DNA from: Actinobacteria bacterium OK074
GTDB taxonomy: Bacteria; Actinomycetota; Actinomycetes; Streptomycetales; Streptomycetaceae
Length of the DNA: 43,372 nucleotides
Direction of reading: 5' to 3'
NCBI GenBank assembly: GCA_001298575.1
Contig: LJCV01000287.1
Span: 1-43,372, forward strand
Shown here: positions 9,404-18,551 of the stretch, piece by piece
How positions within the stretch are numbered: the first letter of the stretch is position 1
Layout of the letters: every line of letters starts with the position of its first letter
The notes under the pieces: model-generated
Database searches by the model: none
Seen by the model: the letters and a program-made list of their open reading frames with translations, nothing else
What the model was told of the DNA's origin: nothing
Made by a program: the position numbers and the translations under genes

Positions 9404-10971
9404 TTGGCCGCCTCCGCATCGGGCTTGGGATCGGTCTGGTGGACGTCGGACATGGTGTGCTTGACCGCCGGGTTGACGATGTCCGTGACGGGCTTGGGGT
9501 AGACGCCCAGGAGGATCAGCAGGGCGATCAGCGGGGCCACCACCACGAGTTCGCGCACCTTGAGGTCCGGCATCGTGGCGACCTCCGCCTTCACCGGGCC
9601 CGTCATCGTCCGCTGGTAGAGGACGAGGGTGTAGAGCGCGGCCAGGACGATGCCGAAGGTGGCGATGATCCCGATGGCCGGGTGGCGCGCGAACGTGCCC
9701 ACCAGGACGAGGAATTCGCTCACGAAGGGCGCGAGCCCCGGCAGCGAGAGGGTCGCGAGACCGCCGATCAGGAAGGTGCCGGCGAGCACCGGTGCGACCT
9801 TCTGCACGCCCCCGTAGTCGGCGATGAGCCGCGAGCCGCGCCGGGAGATCAGGAAGCCGGCCACGAGCATCAGGGCGGCCGTGGAGATGCCGTGGTTGAC
9901 CATGTAGAGCGTCGCCCCGGACTGGCCCTGGCTGGTCATCGCGAAGATGCCCAGGATGATGAACCCGAAGTGCGAGATCGACGCGTACGCCACCAGCCGC
10001 TTGATGTCGCGCTGTCCGACCGCGAGCAGCGCCCCGTAGATGATGCTGATCAGCGACAGGACGAGGATCACCGGCGTGGCCCACTTGCTGGCCTCCGGGA
10101 ACAGCCCGAGGCAGAAGCGGAGCATCGCGAAGGTGCCCACCTTGTCGACAACCGCCGTGATCAGGACGGCGACCGGGGCCGTGGCCTCCCCCATGGCGTT
10201 GGGCAGCCAGGTGTGCAGCGGCCACAGCGGGGCCTTCACCGCGAAGGCGAAGAAGAAGCCGAGGAACAGCCAGCGTTCGGTACTGGTGGCCATGTCGAGC
10301 GAACCGTTGGCGCGCGCCTGAATGATGTCGGGCAGCGAAAAGTTCCCGGCGGCGACATAGAGACCGATGACCGCGGCCAGCATGATCAGCCCACCGACCA
10401 GGTTGTAGAGCAGGAACTTCACGGCGGCGTACGACCGTTGCGTCGCCGCGGCCTCGTCGCCGTGCTCGTGCGCGCTGTCCCCGAAGCCGCCGATGAGGAA
10501 GTACATCGGGATCAGCATGGCTTCGAAGAAGATGTAGAAGAGGAAGACGTCGGTGGCCTCGAAGGAGATGATCACCATCGCCTCGACGGCCAGGATCAGC
10601 GCGAAGAAGCCCTGGGTGGGCCGCCAGCGCTTGTTGCCGGTCTCCAGCGGGTCGGCGTCGTGCCAGCCGGCCAGGATCACGAACGGGATCAGCAGGGCGG
10701 TCAGCACGATCAGCGCCACCGCGATGCCGTCGACCCCGAGGTCGTAGCGGACCCCGAAGTCCTTGATCCAGGCGTGCGACTCGGTCAGCTGGTAGCGGTC
10801 GCCGCCCGGGTCGAAGCGGACCATGACGACCGCCGCGAGCACCAGGGTGGCCACCGACACGGTCAGCGCCAGCCACTTGGCGGCGGTGCGCCGTACGGCC
10901 GGTACGGCGGCCGTGGCGACCGCCCCGACGGCGGGCAGCGCCGCCGTCACTGTCAGCAGGGGAAAGGACAT
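9400..10971 (-). CDS. nuoM: NADH-quinone oxidoreductase subunit M
   Basis: A 523-residue antiporter-like membrane subunit of complex I. Typical phrases are FEAMLIPMYFLIGGFG, HTWLPNAMGEATAPVAV, a glutamate in FFEAM, and lysines in VDKVGTFAMLRF and GQRDIKRLVAYASISHFGF that belong to the proton path. The ATG at 10971 lies five bases after the nuoL stop, and the C-terminus overlaps the nuoN start by four bases. The C-terminal stretch after the last helix is short and hydrophilic. Confidence 0.97.
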   Translation of the reverse strand: MSFPLLTVTAALPAVGAVATAAVPAVRRTAAKWLALTVSVATLVLAAVVMVRFDPGGDRYQLTESHAWIKDFGVRYDLGVDGIAVALIVLTALLIPFVILAGWHDADPLETGNKRWRPTQGFFALILAVEAMVIISFEATDVFLFYIFFEAMLIPMYFLIGGFGDSAHEHGDEAAATQRSYAAVKFLLYNLVGGLIMLAAVIGLYVAAGNFSLPDIIQARANGSLDMATSTERWLFLGFFFAFAVKAPLWPLHTWLPNAMGEATAPVAVLITAVVDKVGTFAMLRFCLGLFPEASKWATPVILVLSLISIIYGALLAVGQRDIKRLVAYASISHFGFIILGIFAMTSQGQSGATLYMVNHGISTAALMLVAGFLISRRGSRLIADYGGVQKVAPVLAGTFLIGGLATLSLPGLAPFVSEFLVLVGTFARHPAIGIIATFGIVLAALYTLVLYQRTMTGPVKAEVATMPDLKVRELVVVAPLIALLILLGVYPKPVTDIVNPAVKHTMSDVHQTDPKPDAEAAK

Positions 10972-10976
10972 CGCTA

Positions 10977-12890
10977 TCAGACCGCCCTCATCAGCAGGGT
11001 CAGGGCGATGAGTACCGCCGCACCGCCGAACATGGAGACCGCGTACGACCGCGCGTAGCCGTTCTGGAGCCTGCGCAGCCGTCCGGAGAGGCCGCCGACC
11101 GAGGCAGCCGAGCCGTTGACGACACCGTCGACCAGGGTGTGGTCGACGTAGACCAGGGAGCGCGTGAGGTGCTCGCCGCCGCGCACGAGCACGACGTGGT
11201 TGAAGTCGTCCTGGAGCAGGTCGCGCCGGGCGGCCCGGGTGAGCAGCGACCCGCGCGGGGCGAGTGCCGGGACCGGGCGGCGCCCGTACTGCGCCCAGGC
11301 CAGGGCGGCGCCGACGAGGAGGACGACGAGGGTCGCGCCCGTGACCGCGCCGGCGCTGACGGGCGAGTTGCCCTCCTCGTGGCCGGTGATGGGCTCCAGC
11401 CAGTGCAGGAAGCGGTTCCCGATGCCGAAGAAGGCCCCCGCGCCGACCGAGCCGACGGCCAGCACGATCATGGGGATCGTCATGGTCTTCGGGGACTCGT
11501 GGGGGTGCGGTTCGTTGCCGTCCGCGTCGGGCTGCCAGCGCTTCTCGCCGAAGAAGGTCATCAGCATCACGCGCGTCATGTAGTACGCGGTGACGGCCGC
11601 GCCGAGCAGGGCCGCGCCGCCGAGGATCCAGCCCTCGGTGCCGCCCTTGGCGAACGCCGCCTCGATGATCTTGTCCTTGGAGAAGAAGCCGGACAGGCCC
11701 GGGAAGCCGATGATGGCGAGGTAGCCGAAGCCGAAGGTCACGAAGGTGACCGGCATGTACTTCCGGAGGCCGCCGTACTTGCGCATGTCGACCTCGTCGT
11801 TCATGCCATGCATGACCGAACCGGCGCCGAGGAACAGCCCGGCCTTGAAGAAGCCGTGCGTCACCAGGTGCATGATCGCGAAGGCGTAGCCGATGGGGCC
11901 CAGGCCCGCGGCGAGCACCATGTAGCCGATCTGCGACATCGTCGAACCGGCGAGCGCCTTCTTGATGTCGTCCTTCGCGCAACCGACGATCGCACCGAAC
12001 AGGAGCGTGACGGCGCCGACGACGGTGACGGCGAGTTGCGCGTCCGGGGCGGCGTTGAAGATCGCACCGGAACGGACGATCAGGTAGACGCCCGCGGTCA
12101 CCATGGTGGCGGCGTGGATGAGGGCCGAGACGGGCGTGGGGCCCTCCATCGCGTCCCCGAGCCAGGACTGCAGCGGCACCTGGGCGGACTTGCCGCAGGC
12201 GGCGAGCAGCAGCATCAGGGCGATGGCGGTGAGCCTGCCCTCGGAGGCGTCCCCGACGAGTCCGGGCTCCGCGTGCGTGCCGAGCACCGGGCCGAAGGCG
12301 AAGGTCCCGAAGGTGGTGAACATCAGCATGATCGCGATCGACAGGCCCATGTCGCCGACCCGGTTGACCAGGAACGCCTTCTTCGCCGCGGTGGCCGCGC
12401 TGGGCTTGTGCTGCCAGAACCCGATCAGCAGGTACGAGGCGAGGCCGACGCCCTCCCAGCCGACGTACAGCAGGAGGTAGTTGTCGGCGAGGACGAGCAG
12501 GAGCATCGCCGCGAGGAACAGGTTCAGATAGCCGAAGAAGCGGCGCCTGCGCTCGTCGTGCTCCATGTACCCGATCGAGTACAGGTGGATGAGCGAGCCG
12601 ACGCCGGTGATCAGCAGGACGAAGGTCACCGACAGTTGGTCGAGCCGGAAGGCGGCGTCGGCCTGGAAGCCCTCGACGGGGACCCAGCTGAACAGGTGCT
12701 GGGTGAGCGTGCGGTCCTCGGCGCCCTTGCCGAGCAGGTCGGTGAAGAGGACCACGCCGAGCACGAAGGAGACGGCGGCCAGGGCCGTGCCGATCCAGTG
12801 GCCGACGGCGTCCAGTCTGCGGCCGCCGCACAGCAGTACGGCCGCGCCGAGCAGGGGCGCCGCGATCAGCAGCGCAATCAGGTTGTCCAC
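10977..12890 (-). CDS. nuoL: NADH-quinone oxidoreductase subunit L
   Basis: A 637-residue distal membrane subunit of complex I, carrying an antiporter-like core plus the long lateral helix. Motifs include YVGWEGVGLASYLLIGFW, SWLGDAMEGPTPVSALIHAATMV and KDDIKKALAGSTMSQIGYM. The GTG start at 12890 has GAGGG about eight bases upstream and lies 11 bases after the nuoK stop. Length and order (K-L-M-N) match the family. Confidence 0.97.
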   Translation of the reverse strand: MDNLIALLIAAPLLGAAVLLCGGRRLDAVGHWIGTALAAVSFVLGVVLFTDLLGKGAEDRTLTQHLFSWVPVEGFQADAAFRLDQLSVTFVLLITGVGSLIHLYSIGYMEHDERRRRFFGYLNLFLAAMLLLVLADNYLLLYVGWEGVGLASYLLIGFWQHKPSAATAAKKAFLVNRVGDMGLSIAIMLMFTTFGTFAFGPVLGTHAEPGLVGDASEGRLTAIALMLLLAACGKSAQVPLQSWLGDAMEGPTPVSALIHAATMVTAGVYLIVRSGAIFNAAPDAQLAVTVVGAVTLLFGAIVGCAKDDIKKALAGSTMSQIGYMVLAAGLGPIGYAFAIMHLVTHGFFKAGLFLGAGSVMHGMNDEVDMRKYGGLRKYMPVTFVTFGFGYLAIIGFPGLSGFFSKDKIIEAAFAKGGTEGWILGGAALLGAAVTAYYMTRVMLMTFFGEKRWQPDADGNEPHPHESPKTMTIPMIVLAVGSVGAGAFFGIGNRFLHWLEPITGHEEGNSPVSAGAVTGATLVVLLVGAALAWAQYGRRPVPALAPRGSLLTRAARRDLLQDDFNHVVLVRGGEHLTRSLVYVDHTLVDGVVNGSAASVGGLSGRLRRLQNGYARSYAVSMFGGAAVLIALTLLMRAV

Positions 12891-12901
12891 GATTCAGACC
12901 C

Positions 12902-13201
12902 TCACAACTTCATCAGGCTGGCATCGTCGACCGAGGCCGAGTGGCGGGCGCGGAACAGCGACACGATGATCGCGAGCCCGACCACGACCTCCGCGGCGGC
13001 GACGACCATCGTGAAGAACGCGATGATCTGGCCGTCGAGATTGCCGTGCATCCGGGAGAAGGCGACGAACGCGAGGTTGCAGGCGTTCAGCATCAGTTCG
13101 ATGCACATGAAGACCACGATCGCGTTGCGCCGGATCAGGACGCCGGTGGCGCCGATCGTGAACAGCAGGGCGGCGAGATAGACGTAGTTGGCGGGGTTCA
13201 C
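12902..13201 (-). CDS. nuoK: NADH-quinone oxidoreductase subunit K
   Basis: A 99-residue, three-helix membrane subunit. It contains the conserved glutamate helices (FMCIELMLNACNLAF and VVAAAEVVVGLAIIV) that relay proton pumping. Its ATG overlaps the nuoJ stop by four bases (ATGA). The usual family length is about 100 residues. Confidence 0.97.
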   Translation of the reverse strand: MNPANYVYLAALLFTIGATGVLIRRNAIVVFMCIELMLNACNLAFVAFSRMHGNLDGQIIAFFTMVVAAAEVVVGLAIIVSLFRARHSASVDDASLMKL

Positions 13202-14088
13202 TTCGACGCCTCCTCGGTCCTGGTGACGGCGGGCCGCTCCTCGCCCGTGCGCTCAAGGCGCTGGGCCGACCGCTGCTCCAGGGCGCGCAGGTCGGCGATG
13301 GCCTCGTTCGACACGTCACGGATCTGGCCGCGGTCGCGCAGCGTCTTGTTGACGGTCAGCTCGGAGGGGGTGCCGTCCGGCAGCAGGCCGGCGATGTCCA
13401 CCGCGTTGTGCCGGGCGTACACGCCGGGCGCGGGCAGCGGCGGCAGGTGCCTGCCGTCCCGTACGCGCTGCTCGGACAGTTCGCGCTGGGTCTTGGGGCG
13501 CTCGGTGCGTTCGCGGTGGGTGAGGACCATGGCGCCGACGGCCGCGGTGATCAGCAGGGCGCCGGTGATCTCGAAGGCGAACACGTACTTGGTGAAGATG
13601 AGGGCGGCCAGGCCCTCCACGTTGCCGTTGGCGTTGGCCGCGCCGAGGCCGTTGAAGTCCGTCAGGGAGGCGTTGGCGATGCCCGTGACGAGCAGGATGC
13701 CGAAGCCGAGTCCGCACAGCAGGGCGAGCCAGCGCTGGCCCTTGATGGTCTCCTTCAGGGAGTCCGCGGCGGTGACACCGACGAGCATCACCACGAACAG
13801 GAACAGCATCATGATCGCGCCGGTGTAGACGACGACCTGGACGATGCCCAGGAAGTAGGCGCCGTTGGCGAGGTAGAACACCGCCAGGACGATCATGGTT
13901 CCGGCGAGGCAGAGCGCGCTGTGCACGGCCTTCTTCATGAAGACGGTGCACAGGGCGCCGATCACCGCGACCGTGCCGAGCACCCAGAACTGGAACGCCT
14001 CGCCGGTGGAGGTGGTGTAGGCGGCGAGCTGGGGCCCCGTGTCGACGGCGAGTTGGTGGCCCGCGTGTGCGGCGAGGTGGTGGCTCAT
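13198..14088 (-). CDS. nuoJ: NADH-quinone oxidoreductase subunit J
   Basis: A 296-residue subunit with five helices in the first 200 or so residues (VLGTVAVIGALCTVFM, QVVVYTGAIMMLFLFVVMLV). A hydrophilic tail of about 100 residues follows, rich in Arg/Glu, making it longer than enterobacterial NuoJ (about 180); such tails are common in actinobacteria. Start and stop overlap nuoI and nuoK by four bases each (ATGA). Confidence 0.96.
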   Translation of the reverse strand: MSHHLAAHAGHQLAVDTGPQLAAYTTSTGEAFQFWVLGTVAVIGALCTVFMKKAVHSALCLAGTMIVLAVFYLANGAYFLGIVQVVVYTGAIMMLFLFVVMLVGVTAADSLKETIKGQRWLALLCGLGFGILLVTGIANASLTDFNGLGAANANGNVEGLAALIFTKYVFAFEITGALLITAAVGAMVLTHRERTERPKTQRELSEQRVRDGRHLPPLPAPGVYARHNAVDIAGLLPDGTPSELTVNKTLRDRGQIRDVSNEAIADLRALEQRSAQRLERTGEERPAVTRTEEASK

Positions 14089-14699
14089 GCGTCCACCACC
14101 TCCTCGCCCGTGGGCTCCTCGCCCTTGGAGACGGCGACCTGGCGCTCCGTGCCGGGGGCCGCGTGGGTGACCAGGCCCTGGTAGTAGTCCTGTTCGTCCG
14201 TCCCCGGGTAGATGGCGTGCGGGGTGTCGACCATGTCGTCCTCAAGGCCGGCGAGCAGTTGTTCCTTGGTGTAGATGAGGTTCGCGCGGCTGGAGTCGGC
14301 CAGTTCGAACTCGTTGGTCATCGTCAACGCGCGCGTGGGGCACGCCTCGATGCACAGGCCGCACAGGATGCAGCGGGCGTAGTTGATCTGGTAGACGCGG
14401 CCGTAGCGCTCGCCCGGCGAGTAGCGCTCCTCGTCGGTGTTGTCGGCGCCCTCCACGTAGATGGCGTCGGCGGGGCAGGCCCAGGCGCACAGCTCGCAGC
14501 CGACGCACTTCTCCAGGCCGTCCGGATGGCGGTTGAGCTGGTGCCGGCCGTGGAACCGCGGCGCGGTGGTCTTGTGCTGTTCCGGATACTGCTCGGTGAG
14601 CCGCTTCTTGAACATGGCCTTGAAGGTCACGCCGAAGCCGGCCACGGGGTTCTGGAAACCGGGCTTCGACTGCCCGGTCCCCTCTGGCTCCTCAGCCAT
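14085..14699 (-). CDS. nuoI: NADH-quinone oxidoreductase subunit I (two [4Fe-4S] clusters)
   Basis: A 204-residue peripheral-arm subunit that carries clusters N6a and N6b towards quinone. Cys65, 68, 71 and 75 (CVGCELCAWACP) and Cys110, 113, 116 and 120 (CILCGLCIEACP) are the ligands. I chose the ATG at 14699 over the upstream ATG at 14732 because a perfect AGGAGG lies six bases before it. The gene then overlaps the end of nuoH by eight bases, in keeping with the tight operon. Confidence 0.96.
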   Translation of the reverse strand: MAEEPEGTGQSKPGFQNPVAGFGVTFKAMFKKRLTEQYPEQHKTTAPRFHGRHQLNRHPDGLEKCVGCELCAWACPADAIYVEGADNTDEERYSPGERYGRVYQINYARCILCGLCIEACPTRALTMTNEFELADSSRANLIYTKEQLLAGLEDDMVDTPHAIYPGTDEQDYYQGLVTHAAPGTERQVAVSKGEEPTGEEVVDA

Positions 14700-16053
14700 C
14701 GGACGCCTCCTTTCCGTCAGAAGATCCGTCACTCACAGTGTCCACCCCGCCACTGACAATCAGCTCCCGGTCCCGGCGCGGGCGCCTGCGCGGCACCGGC
14801 GGCAGCTCCTGTCCCGGCAGCGGGGGCACGGGGAATCCGCCCGCCATCGGGTCGAACACGTCCGGTCCCGCGGGCTGTTGGTCCGCGTCCCGCTGGCCGC
14901 GGAACATGTCGGCGACGAAGGTCAGCAGCAGCACCACGAGGACGCCGCCGCACACGTACAGGGCGATGTCGGCGAAGTCGTAGTTCTCGTTGCGCAGCGC
15001 GCGCACCGTGGCGACGAGCATCAGCCAGACCACGGAGACCGGGATGAGGACCTTCCAGCCGAGCTTCATCAGCTGGTCGTAGCGCACGCGCGGGAGCGTG
15101 CCGCGCAGCCAGATGAAGAAGAACAGCAGCAGCTGGATCTTGACGGTGATCCAGAGCAACGGCCACCAGCCGTGGTTGGCGCCCTCCCAGAAGCCGCTGA
15201 TCGGCCAGGGGGCCCGCCAGCCGCCCAAAAAGAGGGTGGCCGTCACGGCGGAGACCGTCACCATGTTCACGTACTCGGCGAGCATGAACAGCGCGAACTT
15301 GATCGACGAGTACTCGGTGTTGAAGCCGCCGACCAGGTCGCCCTCGGACTCCGGCATGTCGAAGGGGGCACGATTGGTCTCGGCGACCATCGTGATGACG
15401 TAGATCACGAAGGACAGCGGCAGCAGCAGGATGTACCAGCGGTCGTGCTGCTGTTCGACGATCGTGGAGGTCGACATCGACCCCGAGTACAGGAAGACCG
15501 AGGCGAAGGCCGCGCCCATGGCGATCTCGTAGGAGATCATCTGCGCACACGAGCGCAGACCGCCCAGCAGCGGGTAGGTGGAACCGGAGCTCCAACCCGC
15601 CAGCACGATGCCGTAGATGCCGATCGAGGCCGTCGCGAGGATGTAGAGCATCGCGATCGGCAGGTCGGTGAGCTGCATCGTCGTACGGTGGCCGAAGATC
15701 GAGATCTCGTTGCCGGCGGGGCCGAAGGGGATCACCGCGATCGCCATGAAGGCGGGGATGGCGGCGACGACCGGTGCGAGGACGTAGACCACGGCGTCCG
15801 CGCGTTTGACGATGACGTCTTCCTTGAGCATCAGTTTCACGCCGTCGGCGAGCGACTGGAGCATGCCCCAGGGGCCGTGCCGGTTGGGGCCGATGCGCAA
15901 CTGCATCCAGGCGACGACCTTGCGCTCCCACACGATGGAGAACAGCACGGTCACCATCAGGAAGGCGAAGCAGAAGACCGCCTTGACGACGACGAGCCAC
16001 CAGGGGTCGCGGCCGAACATGGAGAGGTCCTCGGCGGCGAGGTACGGGTTCAC
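14692..16053 (-). CDS. nuoH: NADH-quinone oxidoreductase subunit H
   Basis: A 453-residue membrane subunit at the quinone-binding junction of the two arms. Core phrases are ERKVVAWMQLRIGPNRHGPWG, ETNRAPFDMPESEGDLVGG and EYSSIKFALFMLAEYVNM. The core of about 330 residues is followed by a hydrophilic, Pro/Arg-rich tail of roughly 90 residues not found in enteric NuoH. The GTG at 16053 has AAGGAGG seven bases upstream and overlaps the nuoG stop (GTGA). Confidence 0.96.
   Translation of the reverse strand: MNPYLAAEDLSMFGRDPWWLVVVKAVFCFAFLMVTVLFSIVWERKVVAWMQLRIGPNRHGPWGMLQSLADGVKLMLKEDVIVKRADAVVYVLAPVVAAIPAFMAIAVIPFGPAGNEISIFGHRTTMQLTDLPIAMLYILATASIGIYGIVLAGWSSGSTYPLLGGLRSCAQMISYEIAMGAAFASVFLYSGSMSTSTIVEQQHDRWYILLLPLSFVIYVITMVAETNRAPFDMPESEGDLVGGFNTEYSSIKFALFMLAEYVNMVTVSAVTATLFLGGWRAPWPISGFWEGANHGWWPLLWITVKIQLLLFFFIWLRGTLPRVRYDQLMKLGWKVLIPVSVVWLMLVATVRALRNENYDFADIALYVCGGVLVVLLLTFVADMFRGQRDADQQPAGPDVFDPMAGGFPVPPLPGQELPPVPRRRPRRDRELIVSGGVDTVSDGSSDGKEASDG
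14706..14711 (-). promoter_or_regulatory. Ribosome binding site that fixes the nuoI start
   Basis: AGGAGG on the minus strand, six bases before ATG 14699. The longer reading from ATG 14732 has no such site, so this decides the start of nuoI. Confidence 0.75.
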
Positions 16054-18551
16054 GCCTCCACCTCCTTCGGGGCCTCGGCGGCGACCGCCGGGCCGATGCG
16101 GACGAGTGCGCCGGGCCGGGCCCCGGTGTCGGAGGCGACGCCCGCGCCCGTGGAGTTCAGCGGGAGCCAGACCACGCGGTCGGGCATCTCGGTGATCTTC
16201 AACGGGAGTTCTACGGTTCCGCGGTGGCCGCTCACCCGCAGGGGCTGGCCCTCCGCCACGCCCGCCTCGGCGGCCGTGGCGGGCGACACGCGCGCGTGGG
16301 CGGCGTGCCGGGTGCCGGCGAGGGCGTCGTCGCCGTCCTGGAGACGCCCCTGGTCGAGCAGCAGCCGGTGGCCCGCCAGGACGGCCTCCCCGGCGGCCGG
16401 GCGCGGCGGCTGGGCCCCGCTCTGGAGGGGCTCGGTGGCGCGGGGGCCGTCCCAGCCGCCGAGCCGGTCGAACTCCACGCGCGCGGTGCGCAGATCCGGC
16501 AGACCGAGGTGGGCGTCCATGGCGTCGGCGAGCATGTGCAGCACGCGCGCGTCGGTCGGGGCGAGCGTGCGGGTCAGCTGCTCGGGCTTGAGCGCGGACT
16601 CGAACAGGCGTGCGCGGCCTTCCCAGTTGAGGAAGGTGCCCGCCTTCTCCGCGACCGCGGCCACCGGCAGGACGACGTCGGCGTGTTCGGTGACCTCACT
16701 GGGCCGCAGTTCGAGCGAGACCAGGAAGCCGACTTCGGAAATCGCCTCACGCGCGCGTGCCGGGTCCGGCAGGTCGGCGACCTCGACGCCCGCGACCAGC
16801 AGGGCCCGCAGTTCGCCGCCGGCCGCGGCCTCGACGATCTGGCCGGTGTCGCGGCCGTAACGGTGCGGAAGTTCGGCCAGCCCCCAGGCGGCGGCGACCT
16901 CCTCACGCGCGCGTGGGTCGGTGGCGGGGCGGCCGCCCGGCAGCAGCGAGGGCAGCGCGCCCGCCTCGACGGCGCCGCGCTCCCCGGCCCGGCGCGGGAT
17001 CCACACCAGGCGGGCGCCGGTCGCGGTCGCGGCCCGCTGGGCGGCGGTGAGGCCGCCCTCCACCGAGGCGAGGCGCTCGCCCACGGCGATCACCGCGCCT
17101 TCGGTGCGCAGCGCCTCGGTGGCGCGTACGCCGTCCTCGTCCAGGCCGACCCGGGCGGCGAGCGCGTCCAGCCACTCGGTCTCGGTGCCGGGCGCGGCCG
17201 GCAGCAGGGTGCCGCCCGCCTTGGCCAGGCCGCGGGTGGCGTGGGTGGCAAGCGCGAAGACCTGCTGGCCGTGCTTGCGCCATGCCTTGCGCAGCCGCAG
17301 GAAGACGCCGGGCGCCTCCTCCTCGGCCTCGAACCCGACGAGCAGGACCGCGGGCGCCTTCTCCAGGGCGGTGTACGTGACGCCGTCGCCGTCGAGGTCA
17401 CGGCCGTGTCCGGCGACGTACGCGGCCAGGAAGTCGGCCTCCTCGCTGCTGTGCACGCGCGCGCGGAAGTCGATGTCGTTCGTGTCGAGCGCCACGCGCG
17501 CGAACTTGCTGTACGCGTAGGCGTCCTCGACGGTGAGACGGCCGCCGGTCAGTACGCCGGTACGGCCGCGGGCGGCCAGCAGGCCCCGCGCGGCGGCCTC
17601 CAGCGCCTCCGGCCAGGAGGCGGGCCGCAGTTCACCGTTCTCGTCGCGCACCAGGGGGGTGGTCAGCCGGTCCTTCTGCTGCGCGTAGCGGAACGCGAAC
17701 CGTCCCTTGTCGCAGATCCACTCCTCGTTGACCTCGGGGTCCGGGGCCGCCAGGCGCCGCATGACCTTGCCGCGGCGGTGGTCGGTACGGGTGGCGCAGC
17801 CGCCGGCGCAGTGCTCGCACACGGAGGGCGAGGACACCAGGTCGAAGGGGCGCGAGCGGAACCGGTACGCCGCCGAGGTCAGGGCGCCCACCGGGCAGAT
17901 CTGGATGGTGTTGCCGGAGAAGTACGACTCGAAGGGGTCGCCCTCGCCGGTGCCGACCTGCTGGAGCGCGCCCCGTTCGAGGAGCTCGATCATGGGGTCG
18001 CCCGCGACCTGGTTGGAGAACCGGGTGCAACGGGCGCACAGGACGCACCGTTCGCGGTCGAGCAGCACCTGGGCGGAGATCGGCAGGGGCTTCTCATACG
18101 TGCGCTTCTTGCCGTCGAAACGCGATTCGGCGTTTCCGTGCGACATGGCCTGGTTCTGCAACGGGCACTCGCCGCCCTTGTCGCAGACCGGGCAGTCCAG
18201 CGGGTGGTTGATGAGCAGCAGCTCCATCACACCGTGCTGGGCCTTCTCCGCGACCGGCGAGGACAGCTGGGTCTTGACGACCATCCCGTCGGTGCAGGTG
18301 ATCGTGCAGGACGCCATCGGCTTGCGCTGGCCCTCGACCTCGACGATGCACTGGCGGCAGGCGCCGACCGGGTCGAGCAGGGGGTGGTCGCAGAACCGGG
18401 GGATCTCGACGCCGAGTTGTTCGGCGGCCCGGATGACCAGGGTGCCCTTGGGCACGCTGATCGGGATGCCGTCGATCGTCAGCGAGACGAGGTCTTCCGG
18501 CGGGACCGCCGCTTCCCCTCCGCCGGAGGGAGCGCTCGTGGTCACCGTCAT
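16050..18551 (-). CDS. nuoG: NADH-quinone oxidoreductase subunit G
   Basis: An 833-residue iron-sulfur subunit of the peripheral arm. Residues 22-100 are a [2Fe-2S] ferredoxin domain with Cys54, 65, 68 and 82. Then come the His/Cys N5 site (CPVCDKGGECPLQ), the [4Fe-4S] site CVLCARC, another Cys set (CEHCAGGC), and a molybdopterin-oxidoreductase-like domain that has lost its cofactor role. The ATG at 18551 overlaps the nuoF stop (ATGA); the reading frame continues further upstream, but that part is a shadow of nuoF. The palindrome CACGCGCGCGTG occurs three times inside the gene. Confidence 0.96.
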   Translation of the reverse strand: MTVTTSAPSGGGEAAVPPEDLVSLTIDGIPISVPKGTLVIRAAEQLGVEIPRFCDHPLLDPVGACRQCIVEVEGQRKPMASCTITCTDGMVVKTQLSSPVAEKAQHGVMELLLINHPLDCPVCDKGGECPLQNQAMSHGNAESRFDGKKRTYEKPLPISAQVLLDRERCVLCARCTRFSNQVAGDPMIELLERGALQQVGTGEGDPFESYFSGNTIQICPVGALTSAAYRFRSRPFDLVSSPSVCEHCAGGCATRTDHRRGKVMRRLAAPDPEVNEEWICDKGRFAFRYAQQKDRLTTPLVRDENGELRPASWPEALEAAARGLLAARGRTGVLTGGRLTVEDAYAYSKFARVALDTNDIDFRARVHSSEEADFLAAYVAGHGRDLDGDGVTYTALEKAPAVLLVGFEAEEEAPGVFLRLRKAWRKHGQQVFALATHATRGLAKAGGTLLPAAPGTETEWLDALAARVGLDEDGVRATEALRTEGAVIAVGERLASVEGGLTAAQRAATATGARLVWIPRRAGERGAVEAGALPSLLPGGRPATDPRAREEVAAAWGLAELPHRYGRDTGQIVEAAAGGELRALLVAGVEVADLPDPARAREAISEVGFLVSLELRPSEVTEHADVVLPVAAVAEKAGTFLNWEGRARLFESALKPEQLTRTLAPTDARVLHMLADAMDAHLGLPDLRTARVEFDRLGGWDGPRATEPLQSGAQPPRPAAGEAVLAGHRLLLDQGRLQDGDDALAGTRHAAHARVSPATAAEAGVAEGQPLRVSGHRGTVELPLKITEMPDRVVWLPLNSTGAGVASDTGARPGALVRIGPAVAAEAPKEVEA

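Noticed and set aside
14730..14758. A second PafBC-like motif (TTGTCAGTG on the minus strand) inside nuoH
   Set aside because: The -10 at the right spacing reads GACACT, not TAnnnT, and it lies in coding DNA.
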